From the NCBI GenBank assembly GCA_035533015.1, contig DATLUQ010000046.1:29798-93797 (forward strand): a stretch of DNA of 64,000 nt. Direction: 5' to 3'. Shown here one piece after another: positions 36,717 to 47,300 of the stretch. Within the stretch, counting starts at the first letter, position 1. Each line of letters begins with the position of its first letter. This DNA is from Gemmatimonadaceae bacterium. Lineage in GTDB: Bacteria > Gemmatimonadota > Gemmatimonadetes > Gemmatimonadales > Gemmatimonadaceae. Made by a program: the position numbers and the translations under genes. The notes below the pieces were generated by a model. It was not told the DNA's origin and did not search any database. It was given only the letters and a program-made list of their open reading frames with translations.

Positions 36717-37600
36717 AAGATGTGGACGCTGATGTACCGCCCCGGATTCTTCTTGATGTCGGCGAGAAGCGAATCGAGCGTGGCGGCCGTGTTGCGCAAA
36801 TTGCGGTAGAGCAGCGTATCGGTGAGGAGCATGCCGGCCGTGCCCTGGCCGCTGTTCAGCTTGGCGAAGATGTCGTCGAGCTGTCCGGCGGCGGTGTTGA
36901 ACTTCTCCGCCGCTGCTGACACGCTCTGGCTCGACGCGCGCAGATTGCGCACCGTCGAGTCGATGACGGTGGAGTCGATCGAGTTGGCCACGCGGCGGTA
37001 GGCGCTGAGCGTTTGCGTCAGGTTCGCGTTCTGCTCGGCGGCGATCTGCTGGAGCTGCGTGGCCAACGCGGATGTGGAGGCGATCGTGCGGCGCAGGTCG
37101 CGCAATCCGCCCGCGTCCACCATTTCCACCTGCATCGCCTGCGTGATCTTGTTCAGCGACAGGCTGATCGAATCGGCGTGCCCCATGATCTCGGCCACCC
37201 CGGGCTCCGGGGGGCCGGCCGGCACCGTGTCGCCCGGGGCAAAGGCGACGGTGAGGTCGCCTCCCAACCGCGGCGTGAGTGCCACGGCCACATCGCCGAA
37301 GAAGCCCACCGCACGCACCGTGGACTTGGCGGTCCTGGGCACCCTGTACTCGTTGTTGATCCGCATCACGACGTCGAGGTAGCCGTCCGGGCGCAGCGTG
37401 ACGTCGTCCACGTAGCCGATGTTCACGCCGGCCAGCAGCACCGGCTGTCCCTGCTTGAGGTTCTGACCCCAGGCGAACCGCGTGAATAGGGGATAGCCTG
37501 ACGACAGGCCGCCCCGCGCCAGCCAGAGCACGCCGACCAGGAGGACGACAACGGCGACGGTGATGAGGATGCCGACCGAGACTTCGTCGCGTCGTTTCAT
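36713..37600 (-). CDS. MCE-domain lipid-transport protein (MlaD-like)
   Basis: A 295-residue protein with one N-terminal membrane anchor (VGILITVAVVVLLVGVLWLA), an MCE domain at about residues 35-120 (GQNLKQGQPVLLAGVNIGYV) and a long helical C-terminal region that ends in an amphipathic stretch. MlaD hexamers bind phospholipid between the inner-membrane permease and the periplasm. Its ATG overlaps the mlaE-like stop. It is longer than E. coli MlaD because of the helical tail, as is common outside Proteobacteria. Confidence 0.9.
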   Translation of the reverse strand: MKRRDEVSVGILITVAVVVLLVGVLWLARGGLSSGYPLFTRFAWGQNLKQGQPVLLAGVNIGYVDDVTLRPDGYLDVVMRINNEYRVPRTAKSTVRAVGFFGDVAVALTPRLGGDLTVAFAPGDTVPAGPPEPGVAEIMGHADSISLSLNKITQAMQVEMVDAGGLRDLRRTIASTSALATQLQQIAAEQNANLTQTLSAYRRVANSIDSTVIDSTVRNLRASSQSVSAAAEKFNTAAGQLDDIFAKLNSGQGTAGMLLTDTLLYRNLRNTAATLDSLLADIKKNPGRYISVHIF

Positions 37601-38448
37601 GACTGTAGGTACGGAGCGAGGAGGACCGCCGTCAACGCATCGAGCACGAGAATTGCCACCGACGTGATCACCACCGCCGAAGCGGTGGACCGGCCGACCC
37701 CTTCGGCGCCGGCCTCTGCAATGTAGCCCTCGAAGGACGAGAAGAAGGAGATGGCCCCCCCGAACATCGTCGCCTTGAGCAGGCTGTACACCACCTGGAA
37801 GGTGCCGAACCCCAACTTCAGGCCGTCCCGGAAGTCGGATGGACTGATCCCCGTGGCGTACACGCCCATGGCGTACCCGCTGGCTACACCCACCGCGTCG
37901 GCAAATACGGTCAACACCGGCAGCATGATGATCGCCGCCAACAGTCGCGGCACGACGAGAAACGCCACGGGGTCGTAGGCCAGTGTCTCCAGGGCGTCGA
38001 TCTGCTCGGTCACGCGCATGGTGCCGATCTCGGCCGCCATCCGCGCGCCAACGCGACCGGTGAGCACGAGGCCGGTGAGCAGCGGCCCGAGTTCCAGGAT
38101 CACCATCTGCCGGGTGGCAAGTCCCACCAGCGACAGCTGCACTCCGGGAAAGAGCTGGTAGCGCGTCTGCAACGCGATGACGCTGCCGATGAAGCCGGCG
38201 ACGATCACCGTCAGCGGCAGTGAATCGACGCCGATGTTCTTCATCTGCCGCAACGTCTCCGGACCGTACGTCGCCGGTTCGGATAGCGCGCGGACGATGT
38301 CCCGCGAGAAGTAGCTCCACGCGCCCACGCGTTGAAAGGTGCCGACCACGGCGTGCGTCACGCGCCGGAACAGGCGGATGCCCGTTCGGTGCACGGCCGG
38401 GAACGTCTCGGTGGGGCGCGGGTGTGGATGATGTGGAAAATGCGTCAC
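37597..38448 (-). CDS. MlaE-family lipid ABC permease
   Basis: A 283-residue permease with the MlaE signature LGPLLTGLVLTGRVGARMAA followed by EIGTMRVTEQIDALETLAYD. The GTG at 38448, two bases after the lptG stop, gives VTHFPHHPHPRP and a leader longer than usual; a later start is possible. Together with the MlaD-like protein it would move phospholipid between membranes. The ATPase (MlaF) is not adjacent and was not found in the window. Confidence 0.9.
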   Translation of the reverse strand: MTHFPHHPHPRPTETFPAVHRTGIRLFRRVTHAVVGTFQRVGAWSYFSRDIVRALSEPATYGPETLRQMKNIGVDSLPLTVIVAGFIGSVIALQTRYQLFPGVQLSLVGLATRQMVILELGPLLTGLVLTGRVGARMAAEIGTMRVTEQIDALETLAYDPVAFLVVPRLLAAIIMLPVLTVFADAVGVASGYAMGVYATGISPSDFRDGLKLGFGTFQVVYSLLKATMFGGAISFFSSFEGYIAEAGAEGVGRSTASAVVITSVAILVLDALTAVLLAPYLQS

Positions 38449-38450
38449 GG

Positions 38451-39542
38451 TCAGGTGCGAACGCGGGCCAGGAGCACGAGGCCGATCAACGCGAAGACCG
38501 CGTTGGGAATCCAGGCGGCGACGTCCGGCGGCAGGATCCCCGTGCCCCCGATCGCCTTGGTCACCTGGACGGCCATCAGAAACGTAACCGTGGTGGCCAG
38601 GGAGATGGCGATTCCATATGCCGCCCCTCCGCGCTGGTTGCTCGTGGCCAGGGGCGCGCCGAACAGGGCGATGACGATGCACGTCACCGGGATGGCGATC
38701 TTCAGGGCCCGCTCCACCTTCCATTCGTTCACGTCCGTGCCCGAACGCTCCATCGCCGCGATGTACCGCGACAGCTCCTCATACCGCATCTCGTCAGGGA
38801 GGTGGGCCCGCGACATCATGTCCGCTGGCTGCTCCCGGAATTGGTTGTCGCGCATGCGGTTGAAGCTCAACGCGAATTCGCCCCCCGAGTCGGGCACGAT
38901 GTGCATGGTCCCGCGGCCCAGGTCCCAATGGCTCTTGCGCCACGTAGCCTCGTCCGCCGCCACCACGTACGTGGGGTAGTCGGGCCCCTTGCCCCGTCGC
39001 TCGATCTGCACCGACACCGCCGTGCCGGTGATCCGGTTCAACGTGCCGAGCTTGTACACGCGGCCCAGATCCCCGGCGGACGCCGCGAACGCGAAGTTGA
39101 ACCGCTGGTTCTGGCCCTTGAACTGATCTTCATCCACCAGCGCATTGTGGGCCCGGTTCGCGGCCGGCATCAGCTCCGCAATCACGAGGTCCAGCCCCGT
39201 CGCGAGCAGCGCACCCAGGAGGATTGGCACGATGAATCGGTAGAAGCTCGTCCCCGACGCCTTGGCCGCCGTGATCTCCGCATGGCGCGTGAACCCCGAC
39301 ACCGAGAACACGGTGGCGAACAGCACCGCCGCCGGCAGCACCATGAACATGGACTGTGGAATCCAGTACACGTAGCTCATGGCGATTGCCTGCGGCGTGA
39401 GCTCACGCGCGAGATACGAGTCCAGGTGGTCGGTCAGGTCGATGACGATCGTGATCACGGGAAAGCCGAGAGCCGTGACCACGAAGATCTTCCAGAACTC
39501 CAAGAACGCGTACCGGTCAAGTGGCTTGATGGGATTGCGCAT
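38451..39542 (-). CDS. lptG: LPS export permease LptG (YjgP/YjgQ family)
   Basis: A 363-residue permease: N-terminal helices (KIFVVTALGFPVITIVIDLT; MFMVLPAAVLFATVFSVSGF), a periplasmic beta-jellyroll in the middle (FNFAFAASAGDLGRVYKLGT) and C-terminal helices. With LptF and the cytoplasmic LptB it extracts lipopolysaccharide from the inner membrane. Its ATG shares one base with the lptF stop (TGATG). lptG and lptF are told apart here by order only, so the two names could be swapped. Confidence 0.85.
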   Translation of the reverse strand: MRNPIKPLDRYAFLEFWKIFVVTALGFPVITIVIDLTDHLDSYLARELTPQAIAMSYVYWIPQSMFMVLPAAVLFATVFSVSGFTRHAEITAAKASGTSFYRFIVPILLGALLATGLDLVIAELMPAANRAHNALVDEDQFKGQNQRFNFAFAASAGDLGRVYKLGTLNRITGTAVSVQIERRGKGPDYPTYVVAADEATWRKSHWDLGRGTMHIVPDSGGEFALSFNRMRDNQFREQPADMMSRAHLPDEMRYEELSRYIAAMERSGTDVNEWKVERALKIAIPVTCIVIALFGAPLATSNQRGGAAYGIAISLATTVTFLMAVQVTKAIGGTGILPPDVAAWIPNAVFALIGLVLLARVRT

Positions 39543-41170
39543 CAGGTGGCGCTCCGCGGCGCGCGTCCTGCGAGCCGCCGCACCCACCGGGCGAACAGGA
39601 CGCGCAACTCGCTCCAATCGCCCCCCCGCGTCGCTCCCGTCACCCGGTTCATGCGTAGCGTCATCGAGATACCGACGACGAGGAGCACGATGTTGGCCGC
39701 CCACATTGCCCAGAACGGCGAGATGATCTGATCGTTGGCCAGCGTCTCGCCGCCGATCAACCCGACGTAGTAGAGCGCGAACACCGCGAAGCTCACCCCG
39801 ATCACCAGTCCCACGCCCCCGCGCGGGAATCGCAGAGCGATGGGCGGACCGAGCAGGACGAAGATGATGCAGGCCGCGGCGAGCGAGAACTTCTTCTGGA
39901 TCTCGATGTCGTAGCGGATGCGTTCGTAGCGCGCGGCCTTCTCCCGAGCCGCCGCCACCTCTCGCTGGCCCTCGAGCCGGACCCTTTCCACCGCCCGCTG
40001 TGATATGGCCGTCAACTGTTCTTGGGCGGGCTGCGGCGTGGGCGGCCCCACGTGCGTCGTTTCCGCCTGCTGTGCCGGCGCCTGGCCCGGTGCCTGCGCC
40101 GGTGGTGGCGGAGGCCGCACGGCCTGCGCGGCCGGCGGTTGCTGACGCGGGGGTTGCTGCCTCACCGGCAGCGTGGCCGCTTCCGCCCGCTTCACGCCGA
40201 AGATCCGGTCCAGCAGCGCGCAGTAGATCTTGCCCAACCCGAATGGATTGCGCCGTACGGGCTTGGCCGGCCACTGCACGTGCTGTTCGCCGGCCGCCGC
40301 GAGCAGTTGGGCCTGCGCTTCCATGCGGTCGTAATTCGCCTGCTGCAGCTGGTAGTCGAAGTCGGCGAACTTGGCTTGCATCTCGCACACCGTCATCTCG
40401 CGGTCGCTCTTCGCGGCCGAGTCGGCATCGGTGGCGGTGAACGAGTTGGTCACATTGCGCAAGCGCAGAACGTCGCTCGCGTAGAACATGCGCGTGTACT
40501 GTTTGGGCTGGGCGGTGGGGACCTCCACCATCACGCCGTCGTATAGATGCATCAACAGATCCAGTCGGTTCTCGGCCACGCCGAGCGTGCCGCTGTCGGC
40601 GTAGATCGTCCGGCGATGGGCCGGATTGCTCAGATCCCAGATCGTCACGCCCTGCATGTGCTGGGACGCTCGGTCGATGCGCGCGGCCCGCAGGTAGAAC
40701 TTCTGGTCGACGATCGTGTTGATGACCTGTTCCTTGAGCGCGAAGCTGGGCTTGGTGCGCGAAATGTCGTCCTGCAGCACCGCCAGTTGGTGGTTGGCGC
40801 GCGACAGCACCTGGTCGTTGAACGCGAGCATGACCACCGCCACCGCAGTGCCGGCCAGGAGCGTGGGGATCAACAGCGATCGCATGCTCATGCCGGTGGC
40901 CCGCATGGCCGTGATCTCGTTCTCGGACGCCATACGGGTGTACGCGTACAGCACCGCGACGAGCACCGCCATGGGCAACGTCATCGCCACGGTGAACGGG
41001 ATGGAGAGCATGAAGAACTCCACCAGCACGCGCCACGGCAGGCCCTTGCCTACCAGATCGCCGAGCCGCTTGCCGATGTATTGGAGCAGCATGAGCGACG
41101 TCAACGCCGTCACGGCGAAGATAAAGGGGCCCACGTGCTCTTTAAGCACGTACTTGGTGAGGATCTTCAC
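39542..41170 (-). CDS. lptF: LPS export permease LptF with proline/glutamine-rich insertion
   Basis: A 542-residue YjgP/YjgQ permease starting with GTG at 41170 (MKILTKYVLKEHVGPFIFAV). The family core is normal (LMLLQYIGKRLGDLVGKGLP; NEITAMRATGMSMRSLLIPT), but between the periplasmic domain and the last helices there is an insertion of about 50 residues rich in P, Q and A around residues 335-385 (PPRQQPPAAQAVRPPPPPAQ), followed by a charged helix (AVERVRLEGQREVAAAREKA). Usual LptF proteins are 350-400 residues. Confidence 0.88.
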   Translation of the reverse strand: MKILTKYVLKEHVGPFIFAVTALTSLMLLQYIGKRLGDLVGKGLPWRVLVEFFMLSIPFTVAMTLPMAVLVAVLYAYTRMASENEITAMRATGMSMRSLLIPTLLAGTAVAVVMLAFNDQVLSRANHQLAVLQDDISRTKPSFALKEQVINTIVDQKFYLRAARIDRASQHMQGVTIWDLSNPAHRRTIYADSGTLGVAENRLDLLMHLYDGVMVEVPTAQPKQYTRMFYASDVLRLRNVTNSFTATDADSAAKSDREMTVCEMQAKFADFDYQLQQANYDRMEAQAQLLAAAGEQHVQWPAKPVRRNPFGLGKIYCALLDRIFGVKRAEAATLPVRQQPPRQQPPAAQAVRPPPPPAQAPGQAPAQQAETTHVGPPTPQPAQEQLTAISQRAVERVRLEGQREVAAAREKAARYERIRYDIEIQKKFSLAAACIIFVLLGPPIALRFPRGGVGLVIGVSFAVFALYYVGLIGGETLANDQIISPFWAMWAANIVLLVVGISMTLRMNRVTGATRGGDWSELRVLFARWVRRLAGRAPRSAT

Positions 41171-41221
41171 GATTCGACCGTTTACGCCTCCGCGGCGTGG
41201 AACTCCAAGTCTGCCACCGGG

Positions 41222-41249
41222 TTGTGGGCCGTGGCCCCGGTAGTATATT
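41222..41249 (+). promoter_or_regulatory. Promoter for the sprA-like gene
   Basis: TTGTGG (41222-41227) and TATATT (41244-41249) with 16 bases between, in the divergent gap between lptF and sprA. The start codon follows about 105 bases later, leaving a leader with no recognisable structure. Confidence 0.4.
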
Positions 41250-41355
41250 CCACCCGCCGACCTCGCAAATTCAAGGTCCCAGGGACCGATTCGCCGAAGA
41301 ACGGCCGACGCGCCTCCAGTCTGCCGGCGGCGTCATACCCCTCGTCTCGGGTTTG

Positions 41356-44300
41356 GTGCGCGTCACTCGCCTGCTCGCCGTCTCCTTCTTCCTCGCTCCC
41401 ACGCTGCTCTCTGCTCAGCGCCCGGAGCCGAGTGCCGTCACGCGGAATCTACCGCCGGGGGCAGCGCTGGTCGTGCCCGGCGTGACGGCGCCATGGGTGA
41501 GCCGTGCCGACACCGATTCCGTCGCCCAGTCGCTGTTCGGTCCGGGGAGCGATCTCAACCTGCAGCTCGACGCCCGCATCGAAGCCAAGACCGAGCGCGA
41601 TCGCAACGAACGCTGCAACTTCAGCCAATTCTACGACCCGGGGCGCGCCTGCAACGGCACGTTTGCGCCCAACTTCGACTTTCAGTTCTCGGTCAAGAGT
41701 ACGGGGACCGTGGCCAACCACGTCCACGTCGACGTGGACTACGACTCGCAGCGTGAGTTCGACGCCTCGAACAACATATCGTTGGTGTATGCCGGCAACC
41801 CGGGCGCGCGGCTGCAGCAGTTGCAGATCGGGAACGTGTCGTTCGACGCGCCGCCGTCGCGGTTCATCACGGCGGGCATCCCGACCGGCAATTATGGGTT
41901 GCAGGCGATCGGGCAACTCGGCCCGCTCAACATCCGCGCCATCGCCGCCCAGCAGACTGGGAACGTGGTCCAGGATCGTGATTTCGAGATCGGCGACAGC
42001 GCGTACTCGAACGGCCGGCTGGACATCGCCGATTGGCAGGTGGAGGCCCGCCGTTTCTTCTTCACCGTCGATCCACGGCTGTTCAAGGGTGACTACCCCA
42101 ACATCGACCTGCTCAACCGCGGCCAATTGCAGCACATGGCCGCCGGGCTTCCCGACACCCTGCGGCCGACGCGGGTGCTCGTCTACCGGCTGCAGTACGG
42201 GACGCAGCCGCGGAACCCCAACGGGCCCCGGTTCCAGCTGAACGGGAGTCCGTCGCCGGCCCGGCAGACGTACGACCTGTTGCGCGAAGGGGTGGACTAC
42301 TACATGGACCCCTCGTTGCTCTGGTTCGCGCTCGTGCGGCCGCTCAACCCCAACAACGAGCGGCTGGTGGTGGCGTACAACGTGCGCATCAACGGCCGTG
42401 ACACGGTGTGGGTCACCACCGGCGGCACGCCCGATGTGCAGGCGACTGCCGCCCCGCAGTACGCCAACCTGGTGTGGGACCCGAGCGTCAATCCAGGCGC
42501 GCCGGCGTTCGATCGCGAGATCCGCTCGGTGTACCGCATCGGAGGCGAGGACCTCGACCGACGGTCGGTGCAGCTGCGCGTCTTCGCCGGCACCGGCGAC
42601 CAGGAGCGCCCCATCGCCGGCCCGGCGCAAACGTATCTCCAGATGTTCGGGCTGGCGCAGTTGAACAACAGTCAGTCGTTCGACGTCGAGAACCGGCTCT
42701 GGCCGCGGCCCACCGATCCGAACGTGAGTCTCAACGCCGGGGCCGGCGATCCCCGGCTGGCCGGGAGCACCAAGATCATCCACGACTACTTCCTGGTCAT
42801 GCCGTCGCTGCGCCCCTTCGCGGAGCGCGATTCGGGGCTGGTCGCGGTGGGGAACCCGAGCAACGACGCCATCTACACCACGCCCGATGACTACCTGGTG
42901 TCGTCGAGCCAGCACCCGGCGTCGGTGTACCGGCTGCACGTGCAGTACGAGACGCGCGACAACGCCGAGGCCGGCACGATCGTGCTCGGGTCGGTGCAGA
43001 TTCGCCGCAATTCCGAACGGATCCTGCTCGACGGCGTGCCGCTCACGCGCGACCTGGACTATCGCATCGATTATGACCTGGGGCGGGTCACGTTCTTCCG
43101 TCCCGACACGCTGTTCAACCGGCGGCGTACGGTGAGCGTGCGGTACGAGGAGAATCCGCTGTTCGCGCCGACACCCACCAGCATCTTCGGCCTTACCTCG
43201 GCGCTGCCCCTCAGCCACGGCATCATCAACTTCACGGCCATTTCACAATCGCAGCAGTCGGCGTTCACGCGGCCGCAACTCGGGTTCGAGCCCGCGGCGT
43301 CACTCATCGCCGGAGTCAACGGCCAGTTCTCGTGGCAGCTCCCCGGGCTCACCAGTGCGTTGCGCCGGTTCACGTCCTCCGATCCCAAGCGGCCGTCGCT
43401 GCTTACCGTCACCGGTGAATTGGCGGCCAGTCACCCGCTGCAGAATGCCAACCAGCAGGCCTACATCGAGTCGTTCGAAGGGAGCGGCGGGATCAACGTC
43501 AACCTCGCCGACGGCCTCTGGTACTACTCGAGCCTTCCGGCGCTGGGCCAGCGGCTTCCTCCGACGATCGGGGGCGCGCTCGTCCCGTCGCGCATGGCGA
43601 CCATGGCCTGGCAGAACAACGGCACGGGGGCCGACGGCAAGCCGGTGACCTATACGATCACCGATATCGACCCGCTCGCCGCGATCGGCGGCAACGGCTT
43701 CGCGCCGCCCGAGACGATGCTCTGGATGACGCTGTATCCGCTCGCCGTGGGCGGGTCGCTGAACCGGGCGCGCGACGAGTACCAGTGGCACGTCAGCAGC
43801 ACGTTGAGCGGGCGCCGGTTCCGATCCATCCGCACCGTGCTCAGCCCCACGGGCATCGACCTCACGAACGTCCAGTATCTGCAGTTCTGGACCCTGGTCG
43901 ACACCAGCGTCGTGGGCCGCAGCGCCAATCCCGCCCTGATCTTCGATCTCGGCACGATATCAGAAAACTCATATACGTTCGCGCCGGAGACGTTGTACCT
44001 CCGCCCGCGCCCGGGCGGCGGGGTGGACAGCGTCTACGCCGGCAAGCGCGCCCAGGGCCTCGACCACCTGGACACCGAACTCGACCCGTTCACGCGGACG
44101 TTCAACGTGTCGGTGAACGATACCGGCCTGCCGGGCGACCTGATCGACACGCTCGTCGTCGTGGACCCGAACGGGACCGTGAGCAAGGTCGAGAACTTCG
44201 CCGTCTGCCAGGGGCAACTGAACGCCATCCTGCCGCTGGGCGACACGCACGCCAATTGCACCGTACACAACAACCGGCTCGACAGCGAGGACATCGATCA

Positions 44301-47300
44301 GGACGGCGTGCTGAACATCGACAGCGCGCACCGCGAGAGCGAGAGCATCCTGCGGTACGTCGTGGATCTCAGCGATCCCACCACCTACACGCGGATCGGC
44401 AACGTGGCGCTGATCCCCGACACGGTGGGCGGCGTGGTGACCGACGTGCGGAAGGAATGGGTGCTGGTCAAGGTGCCGTTCAACGCCCCCAACGATTCGC
44501 TCAACGCCGTCCTGCGCCGCCGCATGCAGGCCCTGCGCATCACGATGGTCTCCGGGGCCGGCACCCCCGACAACCAGTTCGTCCAGCTTCCCATCGACCA
44601 ATTGCAGCTCGTCGGCGCCCCGTGGCTGGCTCGCAACGACCAGACCCTCACCGGCATCGCCGGCGATCAGGCCGCGGGCGGATACGTGATCACGTCGCTC
44701 ATCGGCACCACCGATCGCGATTCGGTCAACGGTCTGTTCTATGTGTCGCCCCCCGGCGTGACCAACGCCGCGGATACGCGCGCCGCGGCCTACGCCCCCA
44801 CCGCCGTGCAGATCAACGAACAGTCGCTCCGCATCCAGGCGGGAAACCTGCCGGTGTACGGACGTGCCGAGGCGTATTACCGGTTTCCGTCGGGGCAGCA
44901 GAACTTCATGGGATACCAGCAGCTCCGCCTCTGGGCCCGTGGCCGCAACCACGGGTGGGGCACCACGGGCGAACTGCAGATGTACGTCAAGATGGGCCGG
45001 GACCAGGACAACTTCTACATGTACCGCACGCCGGTGAACGCCGGGGCCGGCCAGAGCGCCTGGCTCCCCGAGGTCGAGGTGAACTTCCAGGAGTTCTTCA
45101 ACCTCCGGCAGCAATTACAGAACGCCTATATGCACCGTTTGGGCGTGCCCGATTCCCTCGCGTGCACGGGCGTCGACTCGGCGATCATCGTCGCCTCGGC
45201 GCTGCCCGCCACGGGGCTGAATCATCGCTACGCCGCGTGCGCGAACGGCTACATGGTGTACACGGTGCAGCCCGGCGTGACCCCGCCCAATCTCGGCGCC
45301 GTGCAGGAGATGGCGGTCGGAATCGTGCGCGTGGCCCAGGGTGGAGGCCCCACCGCCGTCCTGCCCGGCGACACGCTCGAGCTGTGGGTGGACGACATCC
45401 GCCTGGCCAACGTCGTCAACGCCACCGGCTACGCGAGCCAGATGGGCGCCACCCTGCAGGCCGGCGACCTGGGCAATCTGCGCGTGGACTTCATGCGCCG
45501 CGACCCCAACTTCCGTCAGCTCGGCGACCAGCCGTCGTTCCAGGACCAACGTACGCTCGAACTCTCGGGCACACTGCACATGGAAAGGCTGCTCCCGGCC
45601 CGCTGGAATCTGGCCGCCCCGCTCACGGTGACCCGAATCCTGTCCACGTCGGCGCCGGCATTCCTCGTCGGGAGCGACCTCATGGGCGGCGGCGTCGGCG
45701 GGCTCCGCACCCCGCGCGACGCCGTCGCCACCTACTCGGTGGTGCTGCGGGCCGACAGGCCGATCACCGGCTCGGTGCTCGCTCCGCTCGTCAACCACCT
45801 GTCGGCCGCCGCTACGCTCAACACCGGCGATATGCGCGACGTCTACTCCACTGGCGCCAGCCAGAACCTCGATTTTGGTCTCAACTATGACGTGAGCGAG
45901 TCGGGCGCCCCCACCCCGCTTCCCGACTGGATGCGGGCCGCGCTGGGCGCGCTTCCCGGCCCTCTGCAGGGCGGGCCGATCACGGCGCTCGAACGCGGCA
46001 CGTTCCGCTGGCGGCCCACCGAATTCCAACTGAGCAGCGGCATCACACACAACGATGCCCGCCAGTCCTCCTACCTGTCGCCGTCCACCACCGGCGTCGA
46101 CTCGGCCAGCCTGTCGCTGGCGACGGACCGGCTCTGGCGCAACGGCGGCGTAATCGCGTTCCAGCCAACGGACGCGCTCACCGCGCAGTTGGCCGCGACC
46201 TCCCTGCGCGACCTGCGCCAGTACGGCGACACCAGCCCCCAAGCGGTGCTGGCTAGCGCCGAGCGGCAGCGCCTGTTCGGAGTCGACGTGGGCATGGAAC
46301 GCCAGCGGACCATGCAGGGCTCGGTCCATTTCGCGCCTCGCGTTTCGGACTGGCTGCGCCCGCGATTCGACTTCGGCACGCAATACATGATGCTGCGCGA
46401 CCCCAATTCGACGTCGCTGCTCCTGCCCACCGACAGCGCCGGCCACCCCGTGCTGCCGGCCCTCATCACGGCGTCGCAGACCCTCGGGCTCGGCGTCGCC
46501 ATCGACCCGGGGCAGCTCGTGGCGGCGTATTCGGGCGACACCCTGCTCACCAAACGCATCACACGCTTGTTCTCCCCCATCGATGTGGACTATTCCAGGA
46601 GCCTGATATCCGCGCTCGATGGCGCCCCCAGGGGGGGACCGCTCGCCCTCCAGCTCGGCCTCGGCAACGTGGGCGGCTACCGGTACGTGCATGGCGCACC
46701 GGCTTCCAGCGCCGGATTCACCGGCACGTGGACGGCCAATGCCGCCGTCAACCTCCCGTTCGGGGTCACCGTGGTGAACCGCTACCGGCGCACCAGCAAC
46801 CAGAACTGGGTGCTTCGGCTCGACAGCACGCAGGCCCAGGTGGCGGGGCTTACGACCACCTTCCCCGACTTCAACGTGCGTTGGAACTGGCGCCCCCCGG
46901 GCGCGACCATGCGACCCTGGGTCACCGCCGTGAACGCGACCGTCGGATACGCGCATACCATCGCCACGGCATCCCAACTCAACGCCCTCAACACGACGGC
47001 GCCCGACCTCAGCCGCGCCCGCGTCGACGCGTATCCGGTGAGCGGGAGCATCACGTGGGGGTTCGGCGGGCTGAGCACCGCCGCTGGGTACACACTCACG
47101 CAGCGCGTGGACTCGCTGCCCGGCAGCTTCGCCAGGGGGCGCGCCGAGGACGTGAACGTCGACGTCGGCCGGTCGTTCACCATTCCGTCCTCGTGGGGGC
47201 TGGGCATCAAGAACGCCGTCCGCGCCCGTTTCGGGCTGCAGCAGACCCACACGCAGAGCTTCGTCTACGCCGACGACGGCAGCCAGAAGAGCCGGCTCGT

